The notes beneath the pieces are model-generated. The model was not told where the DNA came from. It worked only from the letters and a program-made list of their open reading frames with translations, and ran no database searches. Positions 1 to 11,281 of a DNA stretch of 64,000 nt are shown in pieces. Within the stretch, counting starts at the first letter, position 1. Each line of letters starts with the position of its first letter. The stretch is taken from NCBI RefSeq assembly GCF_963576675.1, contig NC_088918.1, forward strand, positions 39,155,501 through 39,219,500, read 5' to 3'. A program made the position numbers and the translations under genes. This DNA comes from Euphorbia lathyris (Eukaryota > Streptophyta > Magnoliopsida > Malpighiales > Euphorbiaceae).

Positions 1-2451
1 TTCTTCGGGGAGGCCCATCGCTATTCGCACATTTTTGTCGCTTGAGATGGCGAATAGTTCCGTTTCTCCCAATGCTTCCGCTGGCAACTTCTCCTCTACC
101 CTATCTTCCTCGTCTGGCTTTGGTTCAAGTGACAATGTATAGGCCTGTTGAGATACAAGTTGATCACCTTCAACTATGACTCGCCCTTGGTGTGTTGGTA
201 AATGTAATGTTAAATGCTTCATTGAGATGAGCGACTCCGTTTCTGACAGGAATGGGCATCCCAGAATTATGTTGTAGGCCAATGGGAGATCAACAATTGC
301 GAATTCTAAATCACCTCGCCATTTTAGCTTTTTATCGCCCATTTCTGCCTCCAACACCACCTGTCCACTTGTTTGAGAGGATTGACCCCCAAAACCTGTT
401 ACATCCATGAATGTATGTTCCACTCGCTCGTCATTAATTCCCAACTTGTTGAATGCAGTCCGAGTAATAACATTACAAGAACTGCCAGTATCAATAAGGA
501 CCCGCTTGACGTCCCATCCTTCTACAGCCATTGTAATCACCAAAGCATCCGCATGCGGCTCCGTGATTCGCACGAATGAGTAATTGAGGGCATCCCCCCT
601 ATGAGTGTTGCTTTTTCGCTGTTCACGGCGAGCTCTTTTTATTGGAGGCTCATAGATCCCGCCGGCTATCACGTTTATCACTCCTTTTTTCTGCTTCTTT
701 TCGGGCCTTGCCTCTTCTTCATGTGGTAACGTTGCTTTCTCGTCACTAGTCTCCTTTCGTACAAATTGATTCAGCTTGCCCCTTTCGATCAGCCTTTCAA
801 TCTCCTTCTTCAATTCATAGCAATCGTTCGTGTCGTGGCCGTTCAATCTGTGGAACCTGCAATATTTGTTAGGATGTCGCCCCAAACTGGTTCGACCTTT
901 TACCTCGGGGAACCGCACATCCTTCTTCAGGGGGCTCTTTTCGATCCAAAGTAACACCTCCTGGCGAGTCGTGTTTAATGGTGTCTGATATCCGCCACTT
1001 TGAAAGGGGCGATCGCCTCTTCGAACAAAATTACTTTTGGACTGGGTCTGGCGCCGATTGTCCGAAGTGGATCTAGCGGCATCTCTTTCTCGCCGGGTTT
1101 GAGCCCTATGTTCCCTGTTGACATCATCCACTTCCATGAATTCCTTTGCTATTTTCATGAGTTCGGCCACTGTGCGCGGCTTGTTGCGGATGATTTCCTC
1201 CCGCATACTCCAATCTGTGGTTCCATCTGCCATGATGTTGCGGATGCTCACGATATCCGGGTTTTGCAATCGCACCAGAATATCGTTGAATGCGACAACA
1301 AATTCCCTTAGGGAATTATAGTTCCTCTATTTGATCCCCTTCAGCTGCCTATCCGTCACATCCGCTGCTTTACAGCCCATAAATTTCGCACAGAAATCTC
1401 GACTATATTGATGCCAATTGTGAATAGATTCTGCGGGTAAAGATCGAAACCAATCAGATGCGGCTCCGCCCAAAGTTGTCGAGAATAACCTGCAAATGAT
1501 GCTTTCACTCGCTCCTGCAACATCCATTAGTTCTCTGTAGTTCCTGACATGAGCCTCAGGATCAGAATTTGGATCCCCATAGTATTTAGGTATCGCGGGC
1601 GCTTTGATTCTGTGATCTGGAATGAATTCCCGCAACGAAGGGGCAAAAGGTGAATCGCTCTGGACCTCTGCTCTCGGCCTAGGCGAGTACCCCATTCGCT
1701 CCATCATGCTTCGTAATTGATCTTCTAAGTCAATATCGGGTATTCGTCGGACTTCTTCCATCCGCTGCTGGTGAATTCTGGGTGGCATCCACCCGCCCAT
1801 CGGTGTTGAGACGTGTGCCTGTTGGGGGACTAACCGCTGTCCCGTTATAGGATCAAAGTTCCATATGTGCTCTCGCCCAGGAGTCATCAACTCCGAATGT
1901 CTGTGAGGAAAAGGTTCCACTTGCTGTAGCGGAAGAGTGCCTTGCACTCCTGGCAACGGTTGGGATGGCTGCCAGGTCGGATGTATCGTCGTAATGAGAT
2001 CTGGGTGCGAGTAGTTGCTCAGGTGGCTGTGTGGGTTTGTGCGACTACTCTGGCCCACTTGATTTGGCGCCTGAGATGGCTGCGGGAGGGCCGATATGAC
2101 AGGGATAGTCGGTGATTGTGTTGAGATAACCATAGGTTCTTGAGGAGCAGCCGCCACGGCGGTATTGTGTTCGGCGAGGGCAGTTAGTAAATTAATCATT
2201 CGATCTCCAGCCGCCTGGCTCATGTTCGAAGCCAAGACTTGTCCTGCCATCTGCACGAAATCACTATTGGACATTTCCATCTCAGTTTGCACTTGGACTT
2301 CCAATAAGGGACTCAATTGTCCCGAAGGACCCGATGAGCTAGGCACCACAGGCTGTGTATTTGCAGGTTGCGAATTCGCAATCCGTGGTCCCCTGGAGTT
2401 CATACTGGTTGATCTAGTGGTAACGCCGGTCGTTCGTGATGGTTCTGACAT
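1..2451 (-). pseudogene. gag-pro: Ty3/gypsy gag-protease polyprotein, one in-frame stop, 3' end outside window
   Basis: This frame encodes the capsid (gag) and the start of the aspartic protease of a Ty3/gypsy retrotransposon. From the ATG at 2449-2451 there is a proline/glutamine-rich N-terminal part, then a retrotransposon gag core (PAIPKYYGDPNSDPEAHV, then ASDWFRSLP). The frame stops at a TAG (1327-1329) after QLKGIK, but the same frame stays open down to position 1. That continuation holds the rest of the gag core (SLREFVVAFNDILVRLQNPD), a zinc-finger-like C-x2-H...H-x4-C motif (CRFHRLNGHDTNDC) near 783-862, and a retropepsin active site (VLIDTGSSCNVI) near 480-520, followed by an IILGCPF motif near 260. 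The stop replaces a codon that is normally glutamine in such proteins, so a C-to-T change is likely. The LTR and primer site lie just upstream. The lineage looks Tat-like, but without the reverse transcriptase this is inference. Confidence 0.85.
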
Positions 2452-2491
2452 GTTCTTCGCGTACCTTTAACCAAATATTGGTAAAAAAGGT

Positions 2492-2509
2492 CCACGTTCA
2501 CCGCACCAA
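2492..2509 (-). other. Primer binding site of the left gypsy element
   Basis: On the minus strand the bases directly after the LTR end (TTGGTGCGGTGAACGTGG) sit where the tRNA primer binds. The sequence resembles the TTGGCGCC-type sites of Tat-like elements but is not identical; the tRNA was not assigned. Confidence 0.5.
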
Positions 2510-3015
2510 TGATAACTTGCCGGATCCGATTTGATATTCCCTGCCAGAGTTACCTGCAAAACAGAACCGGAGACAGGATCTCCGGGAAAACTCTCCGACG
2601 ATCAAGTCAGTTTTTGTAAGAAGGTTGGTAATTTGACAATAGTATTGCGGGGAAAATTGTGAGCGTACCTTTTTCCCTCGTTCTTAAGGCCTTTTATAGG
2701 TGTTTTTTAGGTAACCGCCGAGGGCGGTTACTCCTTAGTGGGCCACGTTCTGAGGGCGGTTCCCCCTTTTTAGGCCATGTCCCTTTCGTGGCTTTCATGG
2801 CAACGAACGTGGTTCTGAGTGGGAGTCTTGATGCTCCGTTTAGGAATTCGGGGTGGTTACTCGCTTCACCCGTTTTCGCTTATTCGGGTCCCATTCGGGG
2901 CGGTTACTCGCTGCGCCCGCTTCCTTTATTCGGGTCTCATCCGATCTTAGACCATAGGTCTAAGTATGGGCTGGGCCTGCGAAATGAATATGACCCGGTT
3001 TAGCCTCGCGGGTCA
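2510..3015 (-). repeat. 5' LTR of the left gypsy element
   Basis: On the minus strand this 506-bp block starts TGACCCGCG and ends TTATCA, so it has the usual TG...CA ends, and it is followed by the primer site and gag. It contains a TATA box (CTATAAAAGG on the minus strand, about 2689-2701) that fits an LTR promoter. Its upstream half has two tandem copies of a roughly 47-bp unit (about 2848-2940, each with GGTTACTCGC and TTATTCGGGTC). The partner LTR lies outside the window, so the ends rest on these signals alone. Confidence 0.65.
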
Positions 3016-3018
3016 TCA

Positions 3019-3590
3019 AGAATCTATCAGAATCAACCTGTAAATCATATAAAGCTATCCAGATCAACACAGGATCATTACAGATACAATACAGACACAA
3101 TATGTAACTCCAACGAACAAATCTGGATCGAAACAGAAAATGTTTGTTATCCAGAATCTATCAGAATCAACCTGTAAATCATATAAAGCTATCCAGATCA
3201 ACACATGATCATTACAGATACAATACAGACACAATATGTAACTCCAACGAACAAATCTGGATCGAAACAGAAAATGTTTGTTATCCAGAATCTATCAGAA
3301 TCAACCTGTAAATCATATAAAGCTATCCAGATCATCACAGGATCATTACAGATACAATACAAACACAATATGTAACTCCAACGAACAAATCTGGATCGAA
3401 ACAGCAAATGTTTGTTATCCAGAATCTATCAGAATCAACTTGTAAATCATATAAAGCTATCCAGATCAACACAGGATCATTACAGATACAATACAGACAC
3501 AATATGTAACTCCAACGAATAAATCTGGATCGAAACAGAAAATGTTTGTTATCCAGAATCAACCTGTAAATCATATAAAGCTATCCAGAT
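3019..3590. repeat. 134-bp tandem repeat, 4.3 copies
   Basis: Units begin with AGAATCTATCAG at 3019, 3153, 3287 and 3421, an exact 134-bp period, with a fifth truncated unit from 3555 that lacks about 10 bp. Copies differ by only a few bases. The unit length is not a multiple of three, so the open frames seen across it are not coding. The array lies between the LTR at 2510-3015 and the 3' end of the transposase/OTU gene, whose stop codon falls in the last partial unit. Confidence 0.95.
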
Positions 3591-6500
3591 CTAAGTTGAA
3601 CCAGTCTTGTCCATTGTTCTGTCCTAGCTGCATAAATGCGATCCCACCCATCAACACTACGTTCATGGTGCCCCTTCCACCACTCTATTACATTAGGGAC
3701 TAGAAAATTAGGAGATAAATTTAAACGAATATAGTGGCGACAGTGCGGACCCAAATGAGCTATGCAGATCTCTCGTTCTGGTCTTATAGCAGTGGAAGGG
3801 GCATACAATGGTAAAATAGTACCACAAAAGTAGAGTTATTTCCATCCAGGTATCCGAAAAACATTACAGCAGCATTGTATAATGTAGCAATCACAAACAT
3901 GTCATCATAAGCGAGCATCCAATGCTCCGGCGAACATGCTCCACCGTCCCAAGTGATTCTATTAATTCCTGCATCAACACCATCAATTAACACAGATTCA
4001 TACCGATAACGGTTAGCAATTACTTCATTCCTCATGTGATGCCTAACTGATTGCCATTTCTCTTCGGTGAAAAAAATGTATGAAGAAACAACACGGAAGC
4101 CACAATTTCCATCACCGACTACGTCGCAATATGTTTCAACATACGGCTTAATGATCCCAACTACTTTGTCAGAATGCACGAAATCATTAACTTCATACGT
4201 ATTTCCATCTGCATTGAATCAAAATAAGATATTGTAAACCGCACATAACTTATGTTAAGTGTAAATGAATTAGATATTGCAAAGTTGTATTACCCGAGGA
4301 TCCAAAATTATGAACAGATGATGAAGAGCTTTTCCTACCACTTCTACCACGGCTCCTAGACGAACTACTAGAACGAGCACGTCCACACCGAGGTTCGTTG
4401 TACTCCCAGGCACTAGGCATACGTTTTGTAGATTTACCCGACTTCGGTCGTCCTCAAACGTTAATTTTCACATCAGGTTCGGTGTAATGTGCTTGATCAG
4501 GGTGTAGTTGATCATGTATAAGTATTGAAATGTTTCGAAACAAGGCTGGGCCACCTTTAGATACCTGGTCAACTAAGGATTTAAAATATCTCTCATCTTC
4601 TGTCTGATCATGACACCCTTCAGTTTCATGAGTCTGGCCATAATTAATCAAAAGTGTTCTCCAGAACACATGAACCCTCTCAACACTTATAATATCGCCG
4701 GACTCATAAGCTTGTTTGATCTCGCATGCACATGGTATCTGATGAGAGGTTCTCAATACACATCCGCAACGCGCATTCACTTCATGGCTCAAACTTCTCA
4801 TGCGAGCTAACTCAACATTGATCAGTTGCATGCAGTAGTGTGAGACTTTGCATACCAGGTGGTTAAAGGGGAATCCGGAGTAAGAGACTCCTTTACGAAG
4901 CCTGGACTGCTCAAGCATGTACCTAATAAGAACATAAACATACTATCAGTTGACTGAGATTTACAAATACATGATAAAAAATACAAACATCTTCCAATAG
5001 AACTTATTGAAAAATACCTGATATGAGATGCCTGGGCTTCTATCTGCTTATGAACCTTTTGCCATACCGTGTCCAGCGATCCTGTGGATGTATTAAGCCA
5101 TTGCTTTAGACTCGCATGTTCGCTCTCCACACGACAAGTGGTTGTGTTGCCAAAATGTAAGAAATTTTTCATCCATGCAACAACAAACTTCTCCTTATGC
5201 ACCAACCACGTCTCCTCAATGTACGAGATAAGAGTTTTGTACCTGCTCATCGAATCCTGCATCTTGCCCAGATTTTCCTCGTACTCCACAATGGATAAAG
5301 ATTCAATTAATGTTCTCCATTTTCCATTCTTGAATTTACCGGCAATTGATTTGTCTCCCATGATTCTGTACGCCCGATCTTCTACATCCTTGTTTATATG
5401 CCAAGTGCATAGCAAATGTGCTGTATGTGGGAATACATCCAGAATCGGTTTCAATAACCCCAACTCCCTATCACTGATGATAACAGTCGGGTTGAGATCA
5501 AACCCAATCAAAACCCTCAGCCGCTGCAGGACCCAACGGTAACTTCCTTCAGTCTCATCTTTAATGATGGCATATGCGATCTTGAAATTGTTATTGCAAG
5601 GCGTCATCCCAACAATTTCAACAAATGGCATTTTGTACTTGTTGGTTTTGTATGTGGAATCAATGCCGATGTACCAGTGATAAGTCCTGAATAAATCTAC
5701 TGATTCTGGATGTGCCATAAACACATGTGTAATGACGCTGGAATCACCCTCAGTTTGCGTATAAAGAGCATACTTGTTCTCGAGAGCGATATGATAGAAC
5801 TGACTAGCCAAGTCTCTACCTTCAAACCCATCATTCCTCATCTTATCTCTATAGTTGTAGACGTGTTTAATTGTTGGGTGGTCTTCAGGATGCTTTTCTT
5901 TAACGGCTGCTAAAATAGCACAAGGCTTCACTTGAGCCGAACTCATATCACGAACGATTAATTTAGATGCGATACTGAGTCCGCTCATCTGCCGACTTCC
6001 CTCTGGATACACACGTAACGAATGATTGTGCTGACCAGTTAATCCAGCCTTAGCCTTTATACTCCAACCAGTAAGGTCTGACCGTTGATAGGCTTTGATC
6101 TCAAATTTACACCTACACGCTTTAGTTTTCGTTTTTCGTATTAACCCTGCGTCATCTTGTTTCCCTCTGTAGCGTTCACCCCGTGAACATCTCAATTGCT
6201 TTTGCTTTCCACCATTTTTATGCGAAGATATTGTAATCTCAAACCCAATTCGAATAGCTACCTGTTTTGCCCAACTAACAGCATCTTCACACGAAGCAAA
6301 AACAGTGTCCGTTATAAAACGAGAACTGTAATCAATACCATCCGGTTGCCAATCTTCTAATGGTTCCTTAATATATAAAAAATGCATAATATGTATTAAC
6401 AATATGTAAAAAAATGTTGAAAAATGACATTCGGTTACATAGTAGGTATTAATAATACATTTAAAAATATAAAAATATAAATTTAGGAGGGTTAAAAATT

Positions 6501-6952
6501 ATAATTCCGAGCTTGTTCGGGCCTCGTATAGGCTAAACGGACAGCAAGCCCGGTTAAAATGGCAAAAATTGAGATATTTTTGCCTAAATGGGCAGCCTGC
6601 CCGTTCCACCGTACGTGGGAACGGGCAGGCCACGCCACTTCGGCCTACGGCCGAACGAGCGGCATGCGCTGCTCGTTCCGCAGGCCGAACGGTCAGCGCG
6701 TGCTGCTCGTTCGGCTGGTGGAACGAACGGCGCATGCCGCTCGTTCCGTAGGCCGAACGAGCGGCGCATGCCGCTCGTCCGCACGGACGAACGGGCAGTT
6801 CGTCCGTTTGACCGTGCGGCCGAGCAGCATCGGCCGTCCGTTTAGGCCAAAACATAAAAAAAAAAAATCGAAAAACGAAATTTTAATTTAAATTTATATA
6901 GTAGGATTACCTCGTGTACGAAATCATGGTCTTCGGGAATGCTTGGGTCCAT
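3581..6952 (-). pseudogene. Mutator-like transposase with C-terminal OTU protease domain, four exons, degraded
   Basis: The protein would be a MULE/FAR1-type DDE transposase followed by an OTU cysteine protease (deubiquitinase-like) domain. Exon 1 is 6911-6952 (ATG, 14 codons), exon 2 5018-6366, exon 3 4294-4922, exon 4 3581-4208. All three introns (6367-6910, 4923-5017, 4209-4293) have GT-AG ends and every junction keeps the frame. Exon 2 has an N-terminal FAR1-like zinc region, the DDE core with IGIDSTYKTNKYKMPFVEIV and VIISDRELGLLKPI, then CTWHINK and CRVESEHASLKQWL. Exon 3 has a CGCVLRTSHQIPCACEI cysteine cluster and the GRPKSGKSTKRMPS segment. Exon 4 has VGDGNCGFR (catalytic Asp and Cys) and HYIRLNL (candidate catalytic His). 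It is broken by an in-frame TGA (4454-4456) and a frameshift near 3800-3815. No MULE terminal inverted repeats were identified, so a decayed host-derived FAR1-like gene is an alternative. Confidence 0.85.
6531..6848. repeat. GC-rich palindrome island inside the first intron of the transposase gene
   Basis: This strongly GC-rich block in AT-rich surroundings is built of overlapping inverted repeats. Examples are arms GCCCGTTCC/GGAACGGGC at 6598-6625, a 47-bp hairpin at 6641-6687, and GAACGAGCGGC/GCCGCTCGTCC around 6756-6780. It is bounded by inverted GGC(C)TAAACGGAC motifs at about 6532-6543 and 6836-6848, which suggests a small inserted hairpin element. Open frames on both strands are by-products of GC content. 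Confidence 0.7.
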
Positions 6953-7052
6953 TTTCGTCCAATTAGAATTTTTAGGCTTGGGAGAGAAAGAGAGGAAATT
7001 GTTTTTTGGGGTTTTGAGTTTAAATTATAAGGAGGGCATAATTGTCAAAATA

Positions 7053-7362
7053 TGGCGGTAGTCGTAAAAAATATTGCGGTAAATACCCTATTTTTTTTAT
7101 CCAATTTTAGTCATTTTCAAACGATTTTTCCCAATTTCAGTAACTTTCTTATAATTTCAGAATTTTCTTTATCCAGTTTGGGTCTCTTTCTAACAATTTT
7201 TTCATTTTTTTTTTCTTTTTCAAACAATTTTATAGGGAAAATTACAAAAAACAATAAAAATCACAAAAACCACAAAATGCACACAAGTAAACATATTACA
7301 TAATTATAATACATACCAATTTGTAGTCTTTAGTGATAAGTTGCTAACAAACAATGAGAGTT
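7053..7362. other. AT-rich spacer, no gene seen
   Basis: T-rich and A-rich low-complexity sequence with no recognisable coding content. Repeated ATTTTxxTCATTTTC-like stretches explain the short open frame here. Confidence 0.6.
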
Positions 7363-7363
7363 C

Positions 7364-7509
7364 GGCCCGTTTGTTTTACCTACTGTTTGCGGTTGGAAAA
7401 AACTATTTTTCCAAAAAGCAGATAATCCATACTTTGTAAAAGACAAACAAAAATGTCACTAACCAAAAACCTAAAACTATCTCTTTTAAAGTGAAAAAGC
7501 AAACGGGAG
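7364..7509. mobile_element. Possible small MITE
   Basis: The stretch starts CCCGTTTGTTTTACC and ends AAAAAGCAAACGGG, giving short imperfect inverted ends of about 10-15 bp. No clear target duplication was found, so this is tentative. Confidence 0.25.
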
Positions 7510-7937
7510 CATGAAAATGAGCAACAAACACTCCTTTCAAACTTCCTACAAAACACAAGTTTATATTAATGGAAAAAAAAAAAACTAGTTAAAAGGAGAA
7601 TAAATTGTTTTGTAGGGTTTTAGGTTGAAGAATGTTTTCCACCATTTGAGCTGCATTCTTTCTTTCCTTAGTGGGTGAGAGGAAGTTGTGGTGTTGCAAC
7701 AATTTTAATTGTTGCCGGGACTCCAAGTCCCAAACTGCAATTACGTGTACACCATTTTCATTTCCATTCCGTAGTGAAAATTTCTTTAACCAAACACATC
7801 CTGAGATGGACAATAAAAGGTCTTCCACAAAGCAATATAACTACTCGAAAAAATCCACAATGTGGGTTTTATGTGTATAATATCTTAAATTATGGACTAT
7901 CATAATTTTTGTCTATTAATTGATTTAATTTAGTTTA
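7510..7937. other. AT-rich spacer, no gene seen
   Basis: No domain-bearing frame, no splice-consistent model and no RNA gene was recognised. A CCAAACACATCC motif near 7790 resembles the edge of a transposon, but no partner was found. Confidence 0.5.
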
Positions 7938-9272
7938 TGGGACTGATGTATATATAAAGATATATGTAGATACATGTTTGTAATTATCTAATTCTATGAT
8001 GGAAGAATAGTAATTACATCCGTTATATTTTACTATAAATAGGGGTCATGGTCTCCAAGACAGACACACTCTATATTCTATATTGTCCCCCATCGAGCGA
8101 AGACATTCAAGTTGTTTCTTGTCATAGAAGGCCAATTAACTTGATATGCTTTCAATTACGTTCAATCTGTTGCGTTATTGATTCAGGTACACTCGCGCTA
8201 TTGATCTTGATGAATTGACATGAGTTTCGATCTTGCGATTATATTGAATGGATCTAATTCCAACAAGTGGTATCAGAACAACTCATTATTAGACGCAAAT
8301 CATTTATTTTATTCCTAAAATTACCATTCTATCCTTCGAGAATTAACTTCTCTGGCATGTCCCACATTTTTATTTTAACAAATTTTAATCTATTAGCTTA
8401 TCAAAGTTGAAAATTGAGATATTTTAAAAATACCGCCAACACAAGTCAATTAACATGCATATTATACTATCTAAAAATAATAATATAAAAAATTATTTAA
8501 TATAGAAAAACACATATATTTGTAACGTATTCCTTAAAAATGTACAAACATCAACATCAACATCTCAATAACAATATCAATGAAACAACTCAAAAAATAA
8601 AATATAATATTCATAAGTAATATAATGCACCAAAAGCTATGAAACAATGTTCTTAAAATCTTAAACAATATCATGAAAATATGTAGAGAACATAGTTAAA
8701 CCAAAATATATGAATCTAATAAACCTAATTCACAAATAACAATGCGACAATGTTCAAAAGTAAATTATAATAAAGCAAAAAAAAAAACTTTTATTCATCA
8801 TCGCTTAGGTGGAAAGACGCCTAGGAGACAAAAAAAACACCTAGAGGAACTAATTGGAGAATATTAAAGCGAATTCTTGATTTCGAGCGCCTATGCGGAA
8901 TCTAGATGAGACATGCGGCCTTGTTTTTTAATAGTGCTAATGCGTATATAAAGGTATGAACTTAATTATGTGTAGATATCTAATTGTAATTATCTAACTT
9001 TATGATGGATAGAATAGTAATTACACCTGTTATATTATACTATAAATAAATTTTTTATAGTCCTTAGGACAGACACGTTCCATATTCTGCATTATCCCCT
9101 ATCGAGCGAGACATTCAAGCCGTTTCTTGTCCTACAAGGCCAATCAACTTGATACGATTCGATTACGTGCAATCTATTGCATCATTGATGCACGTATGCT
9201 TCTGTTATTGATCTCGATGAATTTGCATGAGTTCCGATCTTGCGACTATATTAAATGGATCTAATTCCAACA
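7938..9272 (+). mobile_element. TRIM-like or deleted Copia element: two direct LTRs around a short non-coding interior
   Basis: LTR copies at 7938-8265 and 8935-9272 lie in the same orientation and are clearly alignable but diverged. Both share the TAATTATCTAA...TATGATGGA block, a TATA box (CTATAAATA, about 8033-8041 in the first), the ATCGAGCG...ACATTCAAG block and the end GATCTAATTCCAACA. Directly after the first LTR lies a Copia-type primer site, TGGTATCAGAACAACTCA (8268-8285), which fits initiator tRNA-Met. The interior of about 670 bp has no coding capacity. The 3' tip CTAATTCCAACA predicts a 5' tip TGTTGGAATTAG that is missing, and no 5-bp target duplication or clear polypurine tract is visible, so the outer ends are uncertain. 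It is either a TRIM or a larger element with its genes deleted. Confidence 0.7.
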
Positions 9273-9414
9273 CGTTCCACAGTATAACAATGAATTAGTT
9301 TTAATATGAATTTTAATTCCACTATTATTTTAATTAAATTACAGTCATTTACAAATTCATAAATTTTTGAAATTGAAAATTTTAAAAAATAATTGAATAT
9401 TTGTTAAGAATGCT

Positions 9415-10427
9415 TATGTTTGTTTGGGAAAAAATATTCTGCAGGAAAATATTTTCTCAAATTTTCAGTGTTTGTTCGGGCAGAAAAATAAGTCAAAGGA
9501 AAATAAGTGGTAAGTCAATGGAAAATGAAGGAAAAAATAAGAGAATGTTAAAAAACATACGCGTTTAGAGAAAAATAGGGAAAACGTTAAAAAATATAAA
9601 AATACAAAAATATGAAATACGGAAAAACATGAATAACGTGAAAACGATACAAAACACGAATTATACAAAAACGTGAAAAACACAAAACATGAAGAACATG
9701 AAAAAGTGAGAAAACACGAATTATATAAAAACGTGAAAAATACAAAAAAAAACACGAAAACGTGAAAAAATACGAAAAACAGAAAAACGTGAAAAATGCT
9801 AAAACACAAAGACGTGATAATAAGTGAAAAACATGATAAGCATGAAAAGACGAAAAATGAAAACAAAATACGAAAACGTGAAAAATACGAAAAACGTGAA
9901 AAATACGAAAAACGTGAAAAAACATGAATAACACGAAAAAGTAACAAAATGCGAAAAATAAAAACGTGAAAAAAAAACGTGAAAAAGGAAAAAACCGAAA
10001 AACTAAACGTGAAAACACGAAAAAATGAAGAAAAAATGAAAAAAAAAACTAACGTTAATAACACGAGAAAACGTACAAAAAATGCCAAAAATCTAAAAAA
10101 ACATTTTCGTGTTTTTAACATTATTTTTTTCACATTTTCGTGTTTTTCCATTTTTTTCCATGTTTTCACGTTTTTAATATTTTTTTACTTTTTGTGATTT
10201 TCGTATTTTTTCACTTTTTGTGTTTCTAACAAATTTTCACTTTTTATATTTGTGTTTTTTCACGTTTTTAGTGGTTGGAAAATATTTTTCAGTGTTGTAG
10301 CCAAAAACCGAAAAATATTTGCCAGTGTTGTTGCCAAACATAGGAAGCTATTTTATTTTCCTGCACAATATTTTCCCTACATAAAATTTTCCAGAACAAA
10401 ATATTTTCCCTCAAACAAACGGGGCCT
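9415..10427. mobile_element. Fold-back element with A-rich degenerate-repeat interior
   Basis: The left end (GTTTGTTTGGGAAAAAATATT) and the reverse complement of the right end (GTTTGTTTGAGGGAAAATATT) match imperfectly as terminal inverted repeats. Both are followed by further GGAAAATATTTTC-type motifs. The interior 9580-10250 is a degenerate repeat of GTGAAAAACACGAAAA-like units that turns into its complement (TTTTCGTGTTTTTxxC) towards the right, so much of the element can fold back on itself. The long phenylalanine-rich open frames on the minus strand come from this repeat and are not genes. No target duplication was identified. Confidence 0.6.
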
Positions 10428-10489
10428 AAATGAAATTTGGTTTTAATATGATAATTTAATTCAACTTGAATTAAATTATTGTTAGATAC

Positions 10490-10653
10490 AAATCAACCGT
10501 AGTTGATGCAATTCGTTTTTCTATTCTGAGTTTGGTAGTATCATTCAACGGTGTCAATCTATTCTTTTCCATAATGACAATTACTTTGTTCGTTTTATAA
10601 CACGACAAGCTAACGAGGTGGCTCACATCATAGCTCAGTCTTCTTGTTTATAA
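10490..10653 (+). pseudogene. LINE RNase H C-terminal remnant
   Basis: One plus-strand frame reads FYSEFGSIIQRCQSIL, then NDNYFVRFITRQANEVAHII and ends AQSSCL-stop at 10651-10653. This matches the C-terminal part of the RNase H-like domain at the 3' end of plant L1-type LINEs, where an FVxRxAN-VAH segment before the stop is typical. A stop lies upstream at about 10504, and no reverse transcriptase remains. It is either a very 5'-truncated LINE or a fragment of a related RNase H-like gene. Confidence 0.6.
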
Positions 10654-11281
10654 ATTATGCTCTTATTCTATGATTTATGATGTTGTTCCAAGTTTTTTTA
10701 ATTTCCGTATTGAACAGTGATTGTTCTTTCATGATTTCTTAATTATATTTCTCTTTTTTTTTTTTTTGACGATCGAAGTTTTAAATGGAATTTGTAGTTA
10801 TTTTAATGAGGTGATATGTCATTAAAATCTGATTTGGTGTCTTATTTAATCTATTTTAGAGTTGTAAATTAAATTGTAACCAGTTACAAATCAATAAAAC
10901 TTTAAAACAGAAAAGTATATGAATTTTAAAGAAATGACATATCTGTAAAATCTGATATAACATCAAATTGAAACTCTTTAAAAGTAGGAATTTTAATGGA
11001 ATCTCATGTTAATAAAATCTAATGTGTTTTTAAAAGAAATTATCATTAATTAAAAAGTTTTAGGTACCACTTCAACTAGAATTATAGTCAGAATTGGAAT
11101 CAGATTCTATGTGTTTGGAAACTATTATGTTGTATTTTTTGTTTTCGAAATGGATGATATCATAGGACTTCTAATAGAACGACTGGTTCCAATAGCAGAT
11201 TCGGTTTCATCGATTTGGGTTTAAATCTTAGGCGGGTTAGAGTGTTGTGGGATCGGGTCATGAATTTGGTGTTAATAGGGC
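10654..11281. other. AT-rich spacer, no gene seen
   Basis: Low-complexity AT-rich sequence with a short poly-T run near 10751; nothing recognisable. Confidence 0.5.

Noticed and set aside
3198..3574. Open frames on the minus strand within the 134-bp repeats
   Set aside because: They are translations of the tandem repeat in changing frames; the period is not a multiple of three and there is no domain.
3016..7320. Long terminal inverted repeats for the Mutator-like element
   Set aside because: I compared the two flanks by eye and found no matching pair; the element may be of the non-TIR type or its ends may be lost.
9465..10169. 234-residue phenylalanine-rich open frame
   Set aside because: Translation of the degenerate A-rich repeat of the fold-back element; low complexity and no domain.
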